From: CAYJAQ01 sp964368275
GTDB taxonomy: Bacteria; Bacillota_I; Bacilli_A; ML615J-28; CAG-313
Direction: 5' to 3'
DNA: 27,926 nucleotides
Assembly (NCBI GenBank): GCA_964368275.1
Contig: CAYJAQ010000017.1
Coordinates: 1-27,926, forward strand
Below, one piece after another: positions 7,838 through 15,986 of this stretch; position 1 is the stretch's first letter; each line of letters starts with the position of its first letter. The position numbers and the translations under genes are program-made. The notes beneath the pieces were generated by a model. That model was given only the letters and a program-made list of their open reading frames with translations, was not told the DNA's origin and searched no databases.

Positions 7838-8947
7838 ATGATTGAAGAAAGAAAAAATCGTACCCCATTAATCACTATTTTAAAGCGAGATGAACTTCCC
7901 AAACACAAAGTATTACTAATAAGAGTTGGCTCATTTGTTGGCACATTCTTATTGACAATGTTTATTTGCTTTTTAGTTGCTAAAGTAAGCTATTTTGAAA
8001 TCTTAGGCACACTATTTTCTGGTGCCTTTGCAAGACCATGGAAATTATTATTAGATACTTGCTTATTATTGGGCTTTGGTATAGCTATTGTTCCCGCTTT
8101 TAAAATGAAGTATTGGAATATGGGGGCTAATGGTCAAGTATTAATTGGCTCATTAGCATCAATTATTGTTATGTTTTACTTAAAGGATTTTGCTTTAAAA
8201 AGTGGTTTTAATAATGTAATACTAATAGTATTAATGATAGCAGCTAGTATTCTTGCTAGTGTTATCTGGGCAGTAGTTCCCGCCATTTTTAAAGTATTAT
8301 TTAACACAAACGAGACTTTGTTTACTCTAATGATGAACTATATTGCGATGGGATTAGTAAGTTATATTAATTATATCTTAGCTGATGGAAAAAGAGACTC
8401 ACCAGGTATTGTTGGTGCAGCAGAAGCCGGCTGGATGCCAGTTTTTATTGATACATATTTTCTGCCAATTTTGATAATTATTATTATGACGGCAGTTATC
8501 TATGTTTACATGAGTAGAACGAAACATGGATACGAAATAAGCGTAGTAGGTGATAGCATCAATACAGCAAGATATGTCGGTATGAACACTAAAAAAATAA
8601 TTATTAGAACATTAATTGTTTCTGGCATTATTTGTGGGATTCTTGGCTTTTTGTATACTTCGGCGATTAATCAATCAATAACAAGTGATACTTGTGGTAA
8701 CCTAGGATTTACAGCGGTACTAGTGGCTTGGTTATCCAATTTTAATCCGCTCATTATGGCTGGCATTTCGTTTGTACTTGCTTTGCTCACAATAGGTACT
8801 TCAAAAGTATCGTCAGTATATCGTTTTGGTAATGAATATTTATCAAGTGTAATTATCGGGTTAATTTTCTTTTCAATTCTAATAAGTGAATTCTTTATTA
8901 GATTTAGAATTAAGATAAATAGAAAACTAGGAAGTCGGGTGATTTAG
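7838..8947 (+). CDS. Purine nucleoside ABC importer permease 1
   Basis: A 369-residue integral membrane protein with about nine to ten hydrophobic segments after a basic cytoplasmic N-terminus. It resembles NupP/YufP-type permeases of the BMP-linked branched-chain-like family. The conserved element WNMGANGQ (93-100) is the usual NxGxxGQ turn, and NTNETLFTLMMNYIAM near 162-177 matches the coupling-region pattern of this family. The gene abuts the ATPase gene with no gap, and its ribosome binding site (GGTGGG) lies inside that gene. Permease 2 starts three bases after its stop codon, so the two membrane subunits are translationally linked. The heterodimer should form the channel for the substrate brought by the lipoprotein. 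Confidence 0.9.
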   Translation: MIEERKNRTPLITILKRDELPKHKVLLIRVGSFVGTFLLTMFICFLVAKVSYFEILGTLFSGAFARPWKLLLDTCLLLGFGIAIVPAFKMKYWNMGANGQVLIGSLASIIVMFYLKDFALKSGFNNVILIVLMIAASILASVIWAVVPAIFKVLFNTNETLFTLMMNYIAMGLVSYINYILADGKRDSPGIVGAAEAGWMPVFIDTYFLPILIIIIMTAVIYVYMSRTKHGYEISVVGDSINTARYVGMNTKKIIIRTLIVSGIICGILGFLYTSAINQSITSDTCGNLGFTAVLVAWLSNFNPLIMAGISFVLALLTIGTSKVSSVYRFGNEYLSSVIIGLIFFSILISEFFIRFRIKINRKLGSRVI

Positions 8948-8950
8948 AGT

Positions 8951-9907
8951 ATGATACCATTTTTAGTAGCAGCTATTTCAATGGGGGTTGTTTATTTATA
9001 TGGCTCAGTCGGTGAAACAATAATTGAAAAGGGTGGTAACCTTAATCTGGGTATTCCAGGTATTATGTGTCTTGGGGCACTAGGTGGCGTAATCGGAGTT
9101 AACATCTATTTTGCTATTTTTCCAGCAGAAGATATTCTTGCGATTATCTTAATCGGTTTAGTAATTTTCTTTGCATTCTTGTTTGCGGCAGTTGGCGGTC
9201 TTATCTATGCAGTCCTAACGGTTACTTTTCAGGCTAATCAAAATGTTGCTGGTTTAGCATTAACAACTTTTGGTGTAGGTCTCATGAAGTTTATCGGCAA
9301 GAATATAGATCAAACGATGTTAAGTGAGGCTAGTCGTGTAATTGTAAAACTATTTCCAAATTACGAAAAATTTGGTTGGTTTGGAAAAATATTCCTATCA
9401 CATGGAATTCTGGTATATTTAGCTTTTATTGTTGCTATTTTAGCATCAGTTTTCTTAAATAAAACGCGCAAAGGCTTATTTCTAAAAAGCATTGGTGAAT
9501 CACCACAAACAGCTGATACCCAAGGTATTAATGTAACTGCTTATAAATATTTAGCAATACTAATTGGCAGCGGAATTGCGGGGATTGGTGGTATATACTA
9601 CGTAATGGATCGTAGTGGTGGTACAATATTTGCTGAAGCAGCAATTGATGCTTTTGGTTGGATGTCAGTAGCACTGGTTATATTCTCTATGTGGAAACCA
9701 ACTGTTGGTATTTTTGGAGCATTAATCTTTGGTGGTTTATACATTCTACCAAGTTACATTAATGTTTCGCATATGCAAATAAAGTTATTTGGTATTTTGC
9801 CATATGCAGTAACTATTCTTGTTTTAATTATTACATCAATTATCAATAATAAAAATAATCAACCGCCTAAATCACTTGGAGTTAATTATTATAGGGAAGA
9901 CAGGTAA
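8951..9907 (+). CDS. Purine nucleoside ABC importer permease 2
   Basis: A 318-residue membrane protein with about eight to nine hydrophobic segments, matching NupQ/YufQ-type second permeases. GGNLNLGIPGIMCLGA (29-43 region) is the family element usually written NIGIEGMM. Here the Glu position is Pro, a small departure. It pairs with permease 1 and the twin ATPase. The start follows a modest GGGTGA-type binding site in the end of the previous gene. guaA begins six bases after its stop, so transport and GMP formation are in one transcript. Confidence 0.9.
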   Translation: MIPFLVAAISMGVVYLYGSVGETIIEKGGNLNLGIPGIMCLGALGGVIGVNIYFAIFPAEDILAIILIGLVIFFAFLFAAVGGLIYAVLTVTFQANQNVAGLALTTFGVGLMKFIGKNIDQTMLSEASRVIVKLFPNYEKFGWFGKIFLSHGILVYLAFIVAILASVFLNKTRKGLFLKSIGESPQTADTQGINVTAYKYLAILIGSGIAGIGGIYYVMDRSGGTIFAEAAIDAFGWMSVALVIFSMWKPTVGIFGALIFGGLYILPSYINVSHMQIKLFGILPYAVTILVLIITSIINNKNNQPPKSLGVNYYREDR

Positions 9908-9913
9908 CATAAA

Positions 9914-10891
9914 ATGACTAATTTAAGAGATAAAAATTTTGAAAGAATTACAAATAAAGAATTAGCTGACAAGTTCATTCAACAATCAATAAAAGAACTA
10001 AAGGCTAAAATAAAAAATGACAAAGTTATTTTAGCTTTGTCTGGTGGAGTAGACTCTAGCGTAACAGCAGCTCTTTTAAATAAGGCTATTGGTAAAAATC
10101 TCATTTGTGTCCATGTTAATCATGGCTTGTTGAGAAGAAATGAAAGTGAAGAAGTAATACAAGTGTTCAAAGAACAGTTTGGCTTAAATCTAATTTATTT
10201 AGATGCTGCTGAATACTTCTTAGACAAATTAAAGGGTGTCGCTGATCCAGAGGAAAAAAGAAAAATAATTGGTAAAGAGTTTATCAACTGCTTTGCTGAA
10301 GAAGCTAGAAAGTTAAAAGATATTAAGTATTTGGCCCAAGGCACAATATATCCTGATATTCTTGAGAGTAAAGGTTTAAAAGCTCATCACAATGTTGGTG
10401 GTCTTCCTGAAGACTTGAATTTTGAACTAGTAGAACCAGTAAAACTTCTTTATAAAGATGAAGTGCGTCAAGTTGGATTAGCTCTTGGATTAAAGGCAGA
10501 TTTAATTTTCCGCCAACCTTTTCCGGGGCCTGGTTTAGGTGTAAGATGTCCTGGTATTATTACTAAAGAACGGTTAGCTATTGTTCGTGATACAGATGCT
10601 ATCTTAAGAGAAGAGTTTAAAAAGTGTGGTTTAAGCCAAAAAGTATGGCAATACTTTACGATTGTTCCTGATTATCGCACAGTAGGCGTTAAGAATAATC
10701 AAAGAACTTATTTATACTTTGTTGTAATAAGAGCAGTTAATTCAATTGATGCGACTTCAGCAACAGTTGAAGAAATACCATATGATATTCTCTTTAAGAT
10801 TAGAGATCGAATGTTAAATGAAGTAGAAGGAATTAGCCGTGTTCTAGTAGATATCACACCAAAACCTACTGGAACTATTGAATGGGAATAA
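9914..10891 (+). CDS. guaA: GMP synthase ATP-pyrophosphatase subunit, no glutaminase domain
   Basis: A 325-residue protein that aligns with the C-terminal two thirds of bacterial GuaA, which converts XMP to GMP using ATP and ammonia. Visible elements are the PP-loop SGGVDSS (43-49), the DPEEKRKIIG block, AHHNVGGLPE, RQPFPGPGLGVR (200-211) and the C-terminal dimerisation domain ending TIEWE. The roughly 190-residue class I glutamine amidotransferase domain that normally precedes it is absent, as in archaeal two-subunit enzymes. No glutaminase gene lies in the window. The protein begins with about 35 residues before the PP-loop, the usual linker length, so this looks like a designed split and not a truncation. 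It closes the xpt-transporter operon. No strong terminator follows. Confidence 0.9.
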   Translation: MTNLRDKNFERITNKELADKFIQQSIKELKAKIKNDKVILALSGGVDSSVTAALLNKAIGKNLICVHVNHGLLRRNESEEVIQVFKEQFGLNLIYLDAAEYFLDKLKGVADPEEKRKIIGKEFINCFAEEARKLKDIKYLAQGTIYPDILESKGLKAHHNVGGLPEDLNFELVEPVKLLYKDEVRQVGLALGLKADLIFRQPFPGPGLGVRCPGIITKERLAIVRDTDAILREEFKKCGLSQKVWQYFTIVPDYRTVGVKNNQRTYLYFVVIRAVNSIDATSATVEEIPYDILFKIRDRMLNEVEGISRVLVDITPKPTGTIEWE

Positions 10892-10970
10892 CAAAATTAT
10901 TACTAAATGTTATCCTTAATATTACATAAAATTTTTCTAACGACTATTAAAAAATAGCAGTTTAAATCAT

Positions 10971-10999
10971 TTGACATATGGAATGTTTGCTGATATAAT
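10971..10999 (+). promoter_or_regulatory. Consensus promoter of the pyrR-uracil permease operon
   Basis: A perfect TTGACA (10971-10976), a 17-base spacer and a perfect TATAAT (10994-10999), with TG-A before the -10. This is the strongest promoter seen in the window. The predicted start is near 11006. Confidence 0.9.
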
Positions 11000-11013
11000 A
11001 GTTAGAAAAAGTT

Positions 11014-11045
11014 GTCTTTAAATCAGTACGAGAGACTGGTAAGAT
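11014..11045 (+). promoter_or_regulatory. PyrR-binding anti-antiterminator hairpin
   Basis: The RNA element recognised by PyrR in Bacillus pyr leaders is present. The lower stem is TCTT (11015-11018) with AAGA (11041-11044). A TTTAAA-containing internal loop follows, then the upper stem CAGT (11024-11027) with ACTG (11035-11038), and a loop containing the conserved GAGAG. It lies only about eight bases after the predicted start and before the terminator at 11079-11113. With UMP bound, PyrR should hold this hairpin and permit termination. Confidence 0.85.
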
Positions 11046-11078
11046 GCATGATATCAACATCTATTTTTTAGGTAGGCG

Positions 11079-11113
11079 TCGTTTGCATTATTACTAGTGC
11101 AAACGATTTTTTT
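11079..11113 (+). terminator. pyr attenuator terminator
   Basis: A perfect nine-pair stem TCGTTTGCA (11079-11087) with TGCAAACGA (11098-11106), ten-base loop, followed by seven T. ATGCA at 11044-11048, next to the PyrR hairpin, can pair with TGCAT at 11084-11088 in the terminator's left arm and may form part of the antiterminator (inferred). Confidence 0.88.
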
Positions 11114-11133
11114 ATTGACAGGAAGGAAAAATA

Positions 11134-11673
11134 ATGGTTGAAAAGTCGGTTTTAATGGATAGAGAAATGGTTCATCGCGCAATTACGAGAATTGCTCATG
11201 AGATTATTGAACAATGTGAAGGCGTCAATAATGTGGCTTTAGTTGGTATTATAACCCGTGGAGTCCCCATGGCTGAGATGTTACAAGACTTAATTCAAAA
11301 GTTTGAAAACAAAATTGTGCCAATTGGCAAAATAGATATTTCACTATATCGTGACGATCTAACAGAGATAAGTGAAATGCCAATTGCTAATAGAACCGAA
11401 GTTAGTTTTTCGGTAAAAGATAAAGATATAATTTTATGTGATGATGTTTTATATACCGGTCGAACAGCAAGAGCAGCAATAGAAGCTATTCTTAAATATG
11501 GACGGCCAAAAAGTATTAAACTTGCAGTGTTAATTGATCGAGGCCATCGTGAATTACCAATCAAAGCTGATTTTGTTGGTAAAAATGTTCCAACATCAAA
11601 CAGTGAAATAATTGATGTTAGATTTGATGTAACCGATAATGAAACACTTGTTAAGCTTTGTTCGAAAGAATAA
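11134..11673 (+). CDS. pyrR: PyrR, pyrimidine attenuation regulator/uracil phosphoribosyltransferase
   Basis: A 179-residue PyrR with the standard length and the PRPP motif DIILCDDVLYTGRTARAA (about residues 103-120). The family binds UMP or UTP and the leader hairpin of pyr mRNAs to promote termination, and also converts uracil plus PRPP to UMP. The N-terminus (DREMVHRAITRIAHEIIE) and the GIITRGVPMAE segment are typical. AGGAAGG just upstream fixes the start. The gene's own leader carries a PyrR site and an attenuator, so it is autoregulated together with the uracil permease that follows after 57 bases. Confidence 0.95.
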   Translation: MVEKSVLMDREMVHRAITRIAHEIIEQCEGVNNVALVGIITRGVPMAEMLQDLIQKFENKIVPIGKIDISLYRDDLTEISEMPIANRTEVSFSVKDKDIILCDDVLYTGRTARAAIEAILKYGRPKSIKLAVLIDRGHRELPIKADFVGKNVPTSNSEIIDVRFDVTDNETLVKLCSKE

Positions 11674-11730
11674 TTTATTTAGGTTGATTGTGCACTTAGC
11701 ACTAACAATAATTCATATGGGAGGAAATAT

Positions 11731-13203
11731 ATGAGAAAAAATGAAACACAAACAGTAGGTTATTTACCAGATGAGACCCCAACATTATGGAAGCTTTTAC
11801 TTTATGCTATTCAACAAGTAATAGTAATGTTTCCAGCAACCGTAACGGTAGCAATTATTACGGGATTTCATATTTCAACAACAATTTTTGCTAGTGGGCT
11901 TGCTACATTATGCTTTATCTTAATTACTAAAAAGAAGATCCCACTATATTACGGTTCTAGTTTTGCATATTTGACAGCAATTTCAAGTATGTGTGTAGCA
12001 CAAGGCTTTGATAAAGTAAATGGCATTTTGCCTACTGAAGCTATTCAATATGCGCAATTTGGTATTATTCTTTCTGGTATCGTTTCAGTTGTTGCAGGTA
12101 TTATCGTTCGTTTCTGTGGTACAAAAGCAGTAGAAAAGATTTTGCCAGCATCAATTACTGGTTCAGTAGCAATGATTATTGGTATCACTTTAGCCGGAAA
12201 TGCTTTAGGTGATGCAATACGTGTTCCATCTGTCGAAAGTGGCGTAACGCAAAGTATGGCTACTTGTTGGGTAATTGTTGCTTTAGTAACACTTATTTCG
12301 ACAGTTGTTTATTCAAAATATTTAAAAGGTTTATTAGGTCAATTACCTTTACTATTTGGTGCTTTAACAGGTTGCCTAGTAGCTGCTTTAATTTTAGCTT
12401 TCACAAGTAAAGATGTTAACTTATTTAGAGTAATGCCAGAAGAAGTATTAAAAGCCTCCTTATGGAAAATAGGTGATGGTTCAATTTTCGCGGTACCGGC
12501 ATTCTCGTTACCAAAGGCATCTTGGTTTGCTGTTGCTGCAATCATGCCAATCGCAATTGCAACTATTCCTGAATCAACTGCTCATATGTATCAATTAGAT
12601 ATTTATGTAAAAGATGTTGCTAAGAAAAAAGGCACAAAGATGAAGTATGAACTTGTCGATATGCTTGATAAGAATTTAATTGGTGATGGTATCTGTGACA
12701 TGATTTCTGGTGCAATTGGTGGACCGGCTGGTACTAACTATGGTGAAAACATTAGCACAATGGCAATTACCAAAGTATTTAGTGTTCCAGTATTAATGGT
12801 AGCCGCAATCATTGCAATGGTTATCTCATTCTTTACCCCACTAATTCAAGTAATTTATGGTATTCCACTTGCTGTAATTGGTGGATTAGAGATCTACTTA
12901 TTTGGCGCAATCGCTGCTCAAGGTATTGCCATCATGATTGATAAAAAGGTTGATATGTTCTCTGCTAAGAATATTGCGGTAATTGCTTCAATTATTGTTA
13001 TTGGTGTAGGCGGACAATATGCATTTAGTGGTAATATCCCACTATTTGGCATGCAAATTCCATGTATCGCTGGTGCTGCTATCTTTGGTATTATTCTAAA
13101 TCTTATTTTAAGCATTGGTGATAAAAAGAAAAATAATGAAACCGAAAACATAGTTTCAGAAGAACAACCAACTCAAACAGAAGAGGTTGCTCAAGAAAAC
13201 TAA
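11731..13203 (+). CDS. uraA: NCS2-family uracil permease
   Basis: A 490-residue NCS2 nucleobase transporter with about 12-14 hydrophobic segments. Substrate-binding acidic residues of UraA-type carriers appear as E281 in ATIPESTAH and E339 in GPAGTNYGEN. The TNYGEN element favours uracil over purine carriers, and the position behind pyrR in a PyrR-attenuated operon supports this. The protein is longer than E. coli UraA, partly because of a hydrophilic tail of about 30 residues rich in Glu, Gln and Asn (about 462-490). GGGAGGAAA supports the start. A palindromic terminator follows. Confidence is high for the family and good for uracil. Confidence 0.9.
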   Translation: MRKNETQTVGYLPDETPTLWKLLLYAIQQVIVMFPATVTVAIITGFHISTTIFASGLATLCFILITKKKIPLYYGSSFAYLTAISSMCVAQGFDKVNGILPTEAIQYAQFGIILSGIVSVVAGIIVRFCGTKAVEKILPASITGSVAMIIGITLAGNALGDAIRVPSVESGVTQSMATCWVIVALVTLISTVVYSKYLKGLLGQLPLLFGALTGCLVAALILAFTSKDVNLFRVMPEEVLKASLWKIGDGSIFAVPAFSLPKASWFAVAAIMPIAIATIPESTAHMYQLDIYVKDVAKKKGTKMKYELVDMLDKNLIGDGICDMISGAIGGPAGTNYGENISTMAITKVFSVPVLMVAAIIAMVISFFTPLIQVIYGIPLAVIGGLEIYLFGAIAAQGIAIMIDKKVDMFSAKNIAVIASIIVIGVGGQYAFSGNIPLFGMQIPCIAGAAIFGIILNLILSIGDKKKNNETENIVSEEQPTQTEEVAQEN

Positions 13204-13216
13204 TCAATAAAAGTCG

Positions 13217-13244
13217 AAATGTATTACAATTGTAATACATTTTT
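13217..13244 (+). terminator. Palindromic terminator after the uracil permease gene
   Basis: A perfect palindrome from 13217 to 13242 (AAATGTATTAC, then AATT, then the complement) runs into T at 13240-13244. It would form a long AU-rich hairpin. An operator function cannot be excluded because the next promoter starts 18 bases later. Confidence 0.65.
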
Positions 13245-13261
13245 ACATTTTAACAAATAAC

Positions 13262-13290
13262 TATACAAAATCGATTATTTGTGTTATACT
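13262..13290 (+). promoter_or_regulatory. Promoter of the HExxH protein gene
   Basis: TATACA (13262-13267), a 17-base spacer and TATACT (13285-13290), with TG-T directly before the -10. The predicted start near 13297 coincides with the ribosome binding site, giving a leader of only about 12 nt. Confidence 0.6.
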
Positions 13291-13296
13291 ACAATC

Positions 13297-13302
13297 AGAG
13301 GT
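13297..13302 (+). promoter_or_regulatory. Start-deciding ribosome binding site
   Basis: AGAGGT lies six bases before ATG 13309. The upstream in-frame start at 13279 falls before the predicted -10 box and has no binding site, so 13309 is used. Confidence 0.75.
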
Positions 13303-13308
13303 ATAATT

Positions 13309-14337
13309 ATGCAACTTGAACAGTATTACAATAAAATCAAACAATTGATTACTAAAATAGACTTTAATACGCTATGGGAAAACTTTAAACCATTGAAGTA
13401 TGCATTATATAATAATAAACAATGCTTCTTTGATGGTAATTATATTGACAAAACTGCTGATTTTCTGGCTAATACCAGTATTTGCTATAAAGGTGAATAC
13501 ATAGCTATTTGGAATATGCAAGATGATTGTGATGCTAATATACTTACATCAAAAATTGTTCATGAGATGTTTCATGGCTTTCAAATGATAAATGGCGAAA
13601 CGAGGTTTCCTAATGAACTAGAGGCCTTGTATCAATATCAATATACTAAAGAGAATTTAGCAATAAAACATAGGGAAAATAGTTTAATATGCCAATTAAT
13701 AGAAAAATTTGATCAAGCTTTATTTAATGAATTACTGTCGCTAAGAAAATATCGTTTATTGCACTTCCCCTATGAATATCAGTATGAAGCCATGATTGAA
13801 CAGATTGAAGGAACAGCAAACTATGTTGAGCTAAATGTTCTAAAGCAATTATCTACTACTGATTATCAAAATAAGTTAAATAATATTATTAACAGAGTAA
13901 CAGATATTAATTCACTTATTCCAGTTAGAATTATTTCATATGATATTGGAGCATTGTTGCTAATGATTATGAGGGAAAATAATATTAGGATTATTGAAGG
14001 ATTTAGCAATATACCTTTTGCAGTTTCTATGCTCAATGGTGTGGGCCCAACTTTAAATGTTACATTTAAGTGTGAAGAAATGAGCATTGTAATCAATAAT
14101 TATTACAAAAAAGGAAGAGAAATAGTTGCTAATGCACTAAAACTAAATAATTGCGTTTTGCTAGGTGAATACAAATTAATAGGTGTTAATATTTATAATG
14201 CCGTTTACTTGGATGATTACATAATATCGACTTATTTCTTAATGTATGAAGACCAAGGCGAGAATAAAATCTTAGAAGGTAATTTTATTATAAAGATAAA
14301 AGATGCTAACACTATTGAAGCTGTTTATAAATATTAA
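13309..14337 (+). CDS. HExxH metallopeptidase-like protein, family not recognised
   Basis: A 342-residue soluble protein with no signal peptide. The only motif I recognise is HEMFH (85-89), a zinc-protease HExxH, followed 78 residues later by EGTANYVE (167-174). Its first Glu is well placed as the third zinc ligand of a gluzincin-type site. The region between is helical and rich in Tyr, Leu and Glu. The last 80 residues look like a beta-rich domain (alternating ILEGNFIIKI and similar). It stands alone between two terminators with its own promoter. It may be a cytoplasmic protease or a toxin/development-type zinc peptidase. I do not assign a function. Confidence 0.75.
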   Translation: MQLEQYYNKIKQLITKIDFNTLWENFKPLKYALYNNKQCFFDGNYIDKTADFLANTSICYKGEYIAIWNMQDDCDANILTSKIVHEMFHGFQMINGETRFPNELEALYQYQYTKENLAIKHRENSLICQLIEKFDQALFNELLSLRKYRLLHFPYEYQYEAMIEQIEGTANYVELNVLKQLSTTDYQNKLNNIINRVTDINSLIPVRIISYDIGALLLMIMRENNIRIIEGFSNIPFAVSMLNGVGPTLNVTFKCEEMSIVINNYYKKGREIVANALKLNNCVLLGEYKLIGVNIYNAVYLDDYIISTYFLMYEDQGENKILEGNFIIKIKDANTIEAVYKY

Positions 14338-14414
14338 CTACTAATTGGTTTTGACAACTTTTGCGGCTATAGATACTGCAGCAGCTTTTCTTTAGTAAGA
14401 CCGATAATATATTA

Positions 14415-14444
14415 AAAAAGCACTATCAAGCGATAGTGCTTTTT
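14415..14444. terminator. Bidirectional terminator between convergent genes
   Basis: A perfect 13-pair stem (14415-14427 with 14432-14444), loop AAGC, has A5 on the left and T5 on the right. It can terminate the HExxH gene on the plus strand and the HD gene on the minus strand, whose stop codon is at 14447. Confidence 0.92.
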
Positions 14445-14446
14445 AA

Positions 14447-15661
14447 TTATTGGGTTAACATTTCTTCATATTCTTTTTTAATGTTTACAAACTTTCGTTC
14501 TTGCGAAGTAATCCGCTTTTGGGCATCACTAATAATATTATCATAATTTTCTACAAGAATTTGAAAAATATGTTTATCAACTTTATTGTTATCTACTAGA
14601 TCACTCAATATTGAAAGAGTTTTTCCCTTAGTAAATGGTTCTTTGTACGAGCGTTTCATTACAAGTGCTCCGACAATATCAGCAATAATAATGATATTAT
14701 CTTCAGTAGTCAAATCATTTTCATCGATTTTATCTGGATATCCACTGCCATCAAGTCTTTCATGGTGACGAATTGCTGGATACAAAATGCTATCACTTAC
14801 CGATTCAGCAATAATCTCTTTAGAAGCAACAACGTGTTTTTGCATAATCGCCATTTCCTCATCAGTTAGTTTACCGGCTTTTTCTAAAATAGCAATGGGA
14901 GTAGTTACCTTTCCAACATCATGGAGTAATGAACTATAATACAACTCTTTTAGCTTTTGCTTGGGCAGATTAAGTAGTTTCCCCAAATTAATTGCTATCA
15001 GAGCTACTAAAAGTGAGTGGGTTACTGTTTGATAGCTTCGAAAATCGATTGCATAAACAATCATTTCTAAATATTTTTTTACTTCACTAAAATTAAATAG
15101 TAAATCAATTTCATGTAGGGTATCAAAGTACTCTTTACTTACAAGGGTTTCAATTATGCTTTTTTCTTGATTCATTTTACAAAATAGTTGATAGTATTTA
15201 TTATTAAAAAGATTATTTGCATTTTTAAACACTTCCGTATTAATCTTAGGGTTAATATGCCAAATATCAATACGGTCAGCAAGATGGATTAATCCACAAA
15301 TATCTTTCATAAAGCCTGTTAAGTGTTTATCTAATTCATATTCAGGTGTATGATGATAAAGAATTACTTCACTCTTCTCATTAAGCGGTGAAAAGTATTT
15401 CAAAAATAAGTAGCCATAAATACAATGAGGTTGTGTGTTTACCGAATCAAAGGTAATTAAATTGTCAATCTCATCGGTTCTTAATGCCCCAATATCATGC
15501 AATAAGGCAAGAACTACAGCATCTTTTATTTGATCTGTGGAATATTTATTTTCTTCATTTAAAATAGTATAGACAATATAAGCTACTCTTTCACCATGAC
15601 CGAGTAGACGGCTGTCAAGGCGATTAAATATATTTTTAATTATTTTCAGTAATCGTTCCAT
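14447..15661 (-). CDS. Tandem HD-domain protein with C-terminal HD-GYP
   Basis: A 404-residue cytoplasmic protein with two HD domains. The first (about 15-135) has HGERVAY, LLHDIG (H55-D56) and YHH (102-104), a metal-dependent phosphohydrolase fold. The second (about 205-370) is a canonical HD-GYP: LLHDVGK (H247-D248) and HHERLDGSGYP (299-309). The C-terminus is helical and charged. Family knowledge suggests hydrolysis of cyclic di-GMP or a related nucleotide; the first HD domain may be regulatory. The start at 15661 is chosen because GGAGG (complement of 15666-15670) lies four bases upstream, while the longer open frame to 15691 has no binding site. The gene is divergent from a GGDEF cyclase gene, so synthesis and breakdown enzymes share one intergenic region. 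Confidence 0.88.
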   Translation of the reverse strand: MERLLKIIKNIFNRLDSRLLGHGERVAYIVYTILNEENKYSTDQIKDAVVLALLHDIGALRTDEIDNLITFDSVNTQPHCIYGYLFLKYFSPLNEKSEVILYHHTPEYELDKHLTGFMKDICGLIHLADRIDIWHINPKINTEVFKNANNLFNNKYYQLFCKMNQEKSIIETLVSKEYFDTLHEIDLLFNFSEVKKYLEMIVYAIDFRSYQTVTHSLLVALIAINLGKLLNLPKQKLKELYYSSLLHDVGKVTTPIAILEKAGKLTDEEMAIMQKHVVASKEIIAESVSDSILYPAIRHHERLDGSGYPDKIDENDLTTEDNIIIIADIVGALVMKRSYKEPFTKGKTLSILSDLVDNNKVDKHIFQILVENYDNIISDAQKRITSQERKFVNIKKEYEEMLTQ

Positions 15662-15665
15662 ATAA

Positions 15666-15670
15666 CCTCC
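15666..15670 (-). promoter_or_regulatory. Start-deciding ribosome binding site (minus strand)
   Basis: GGAGG on the minus strand, four bases before the ATG whose first base is 15661. Confidence 0.8.
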
Positions 15671-15762
15671 AATGGTTGATAAAATAGGCAATTCATTGAT
15701 GAATAACTACAAAGTAATGTTCGTCGAAGTTATATATAAATGCTTTAATTACTTTCCTTATT

Positions 15763-15791
15763 ATTATACATTATTTATTTTTATTATACAA
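15763..15791 (-). promoter_or_regulatory. Possible promoter of the tandem-HD gene
   Basis: On the minus strand a TATAAT (15763-15768) lies 17 bases after TTGTAT (15786-15791). The -35 match is weak, and the DNA is very AT-rich, so this is tentative. The leader would be about 95 nt. Confidence 0.35.
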
Positions 15792-15880
15792 ACATTTACC
15801 AATAATATGTTAAAAAATAGCGGAATCTATTTGCTGATTGACAATTTTTCCCAAAATTTTCCAATCATCTTACTTATTTG

Positions 15881-15909
15881 TTTACAAAAGAAAATATTTA
15901 TGATAAAAT
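15881..15909 (+). promoter_or_regulatory. Promoter of the dCache-GGDEF gene
   Basis: TTTACA (15881-15886), a 17-base spacer and TAAAAT (15904-15909), with TG-A before the -10. The 325-base divergent gap (15662-15986) holds this promoter, the tentative minus-strand promoter, and no gene I can support. Confidence 0.65.
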
Positions 15910-15986
15910 AAATCATAATAATTAGATAAGAGAACTAATAGTTTTTATTGAATATTTGTCACATAATTTTGTAAGGAGAATAGATT

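Noticed and set aside
15672..15911. A 79-codon plus-strand frame in the divergent gap.
   Set aside because: No ribosome binding site, low-complexity AT-rich codons, and it overlaps the promoter of the next gene.
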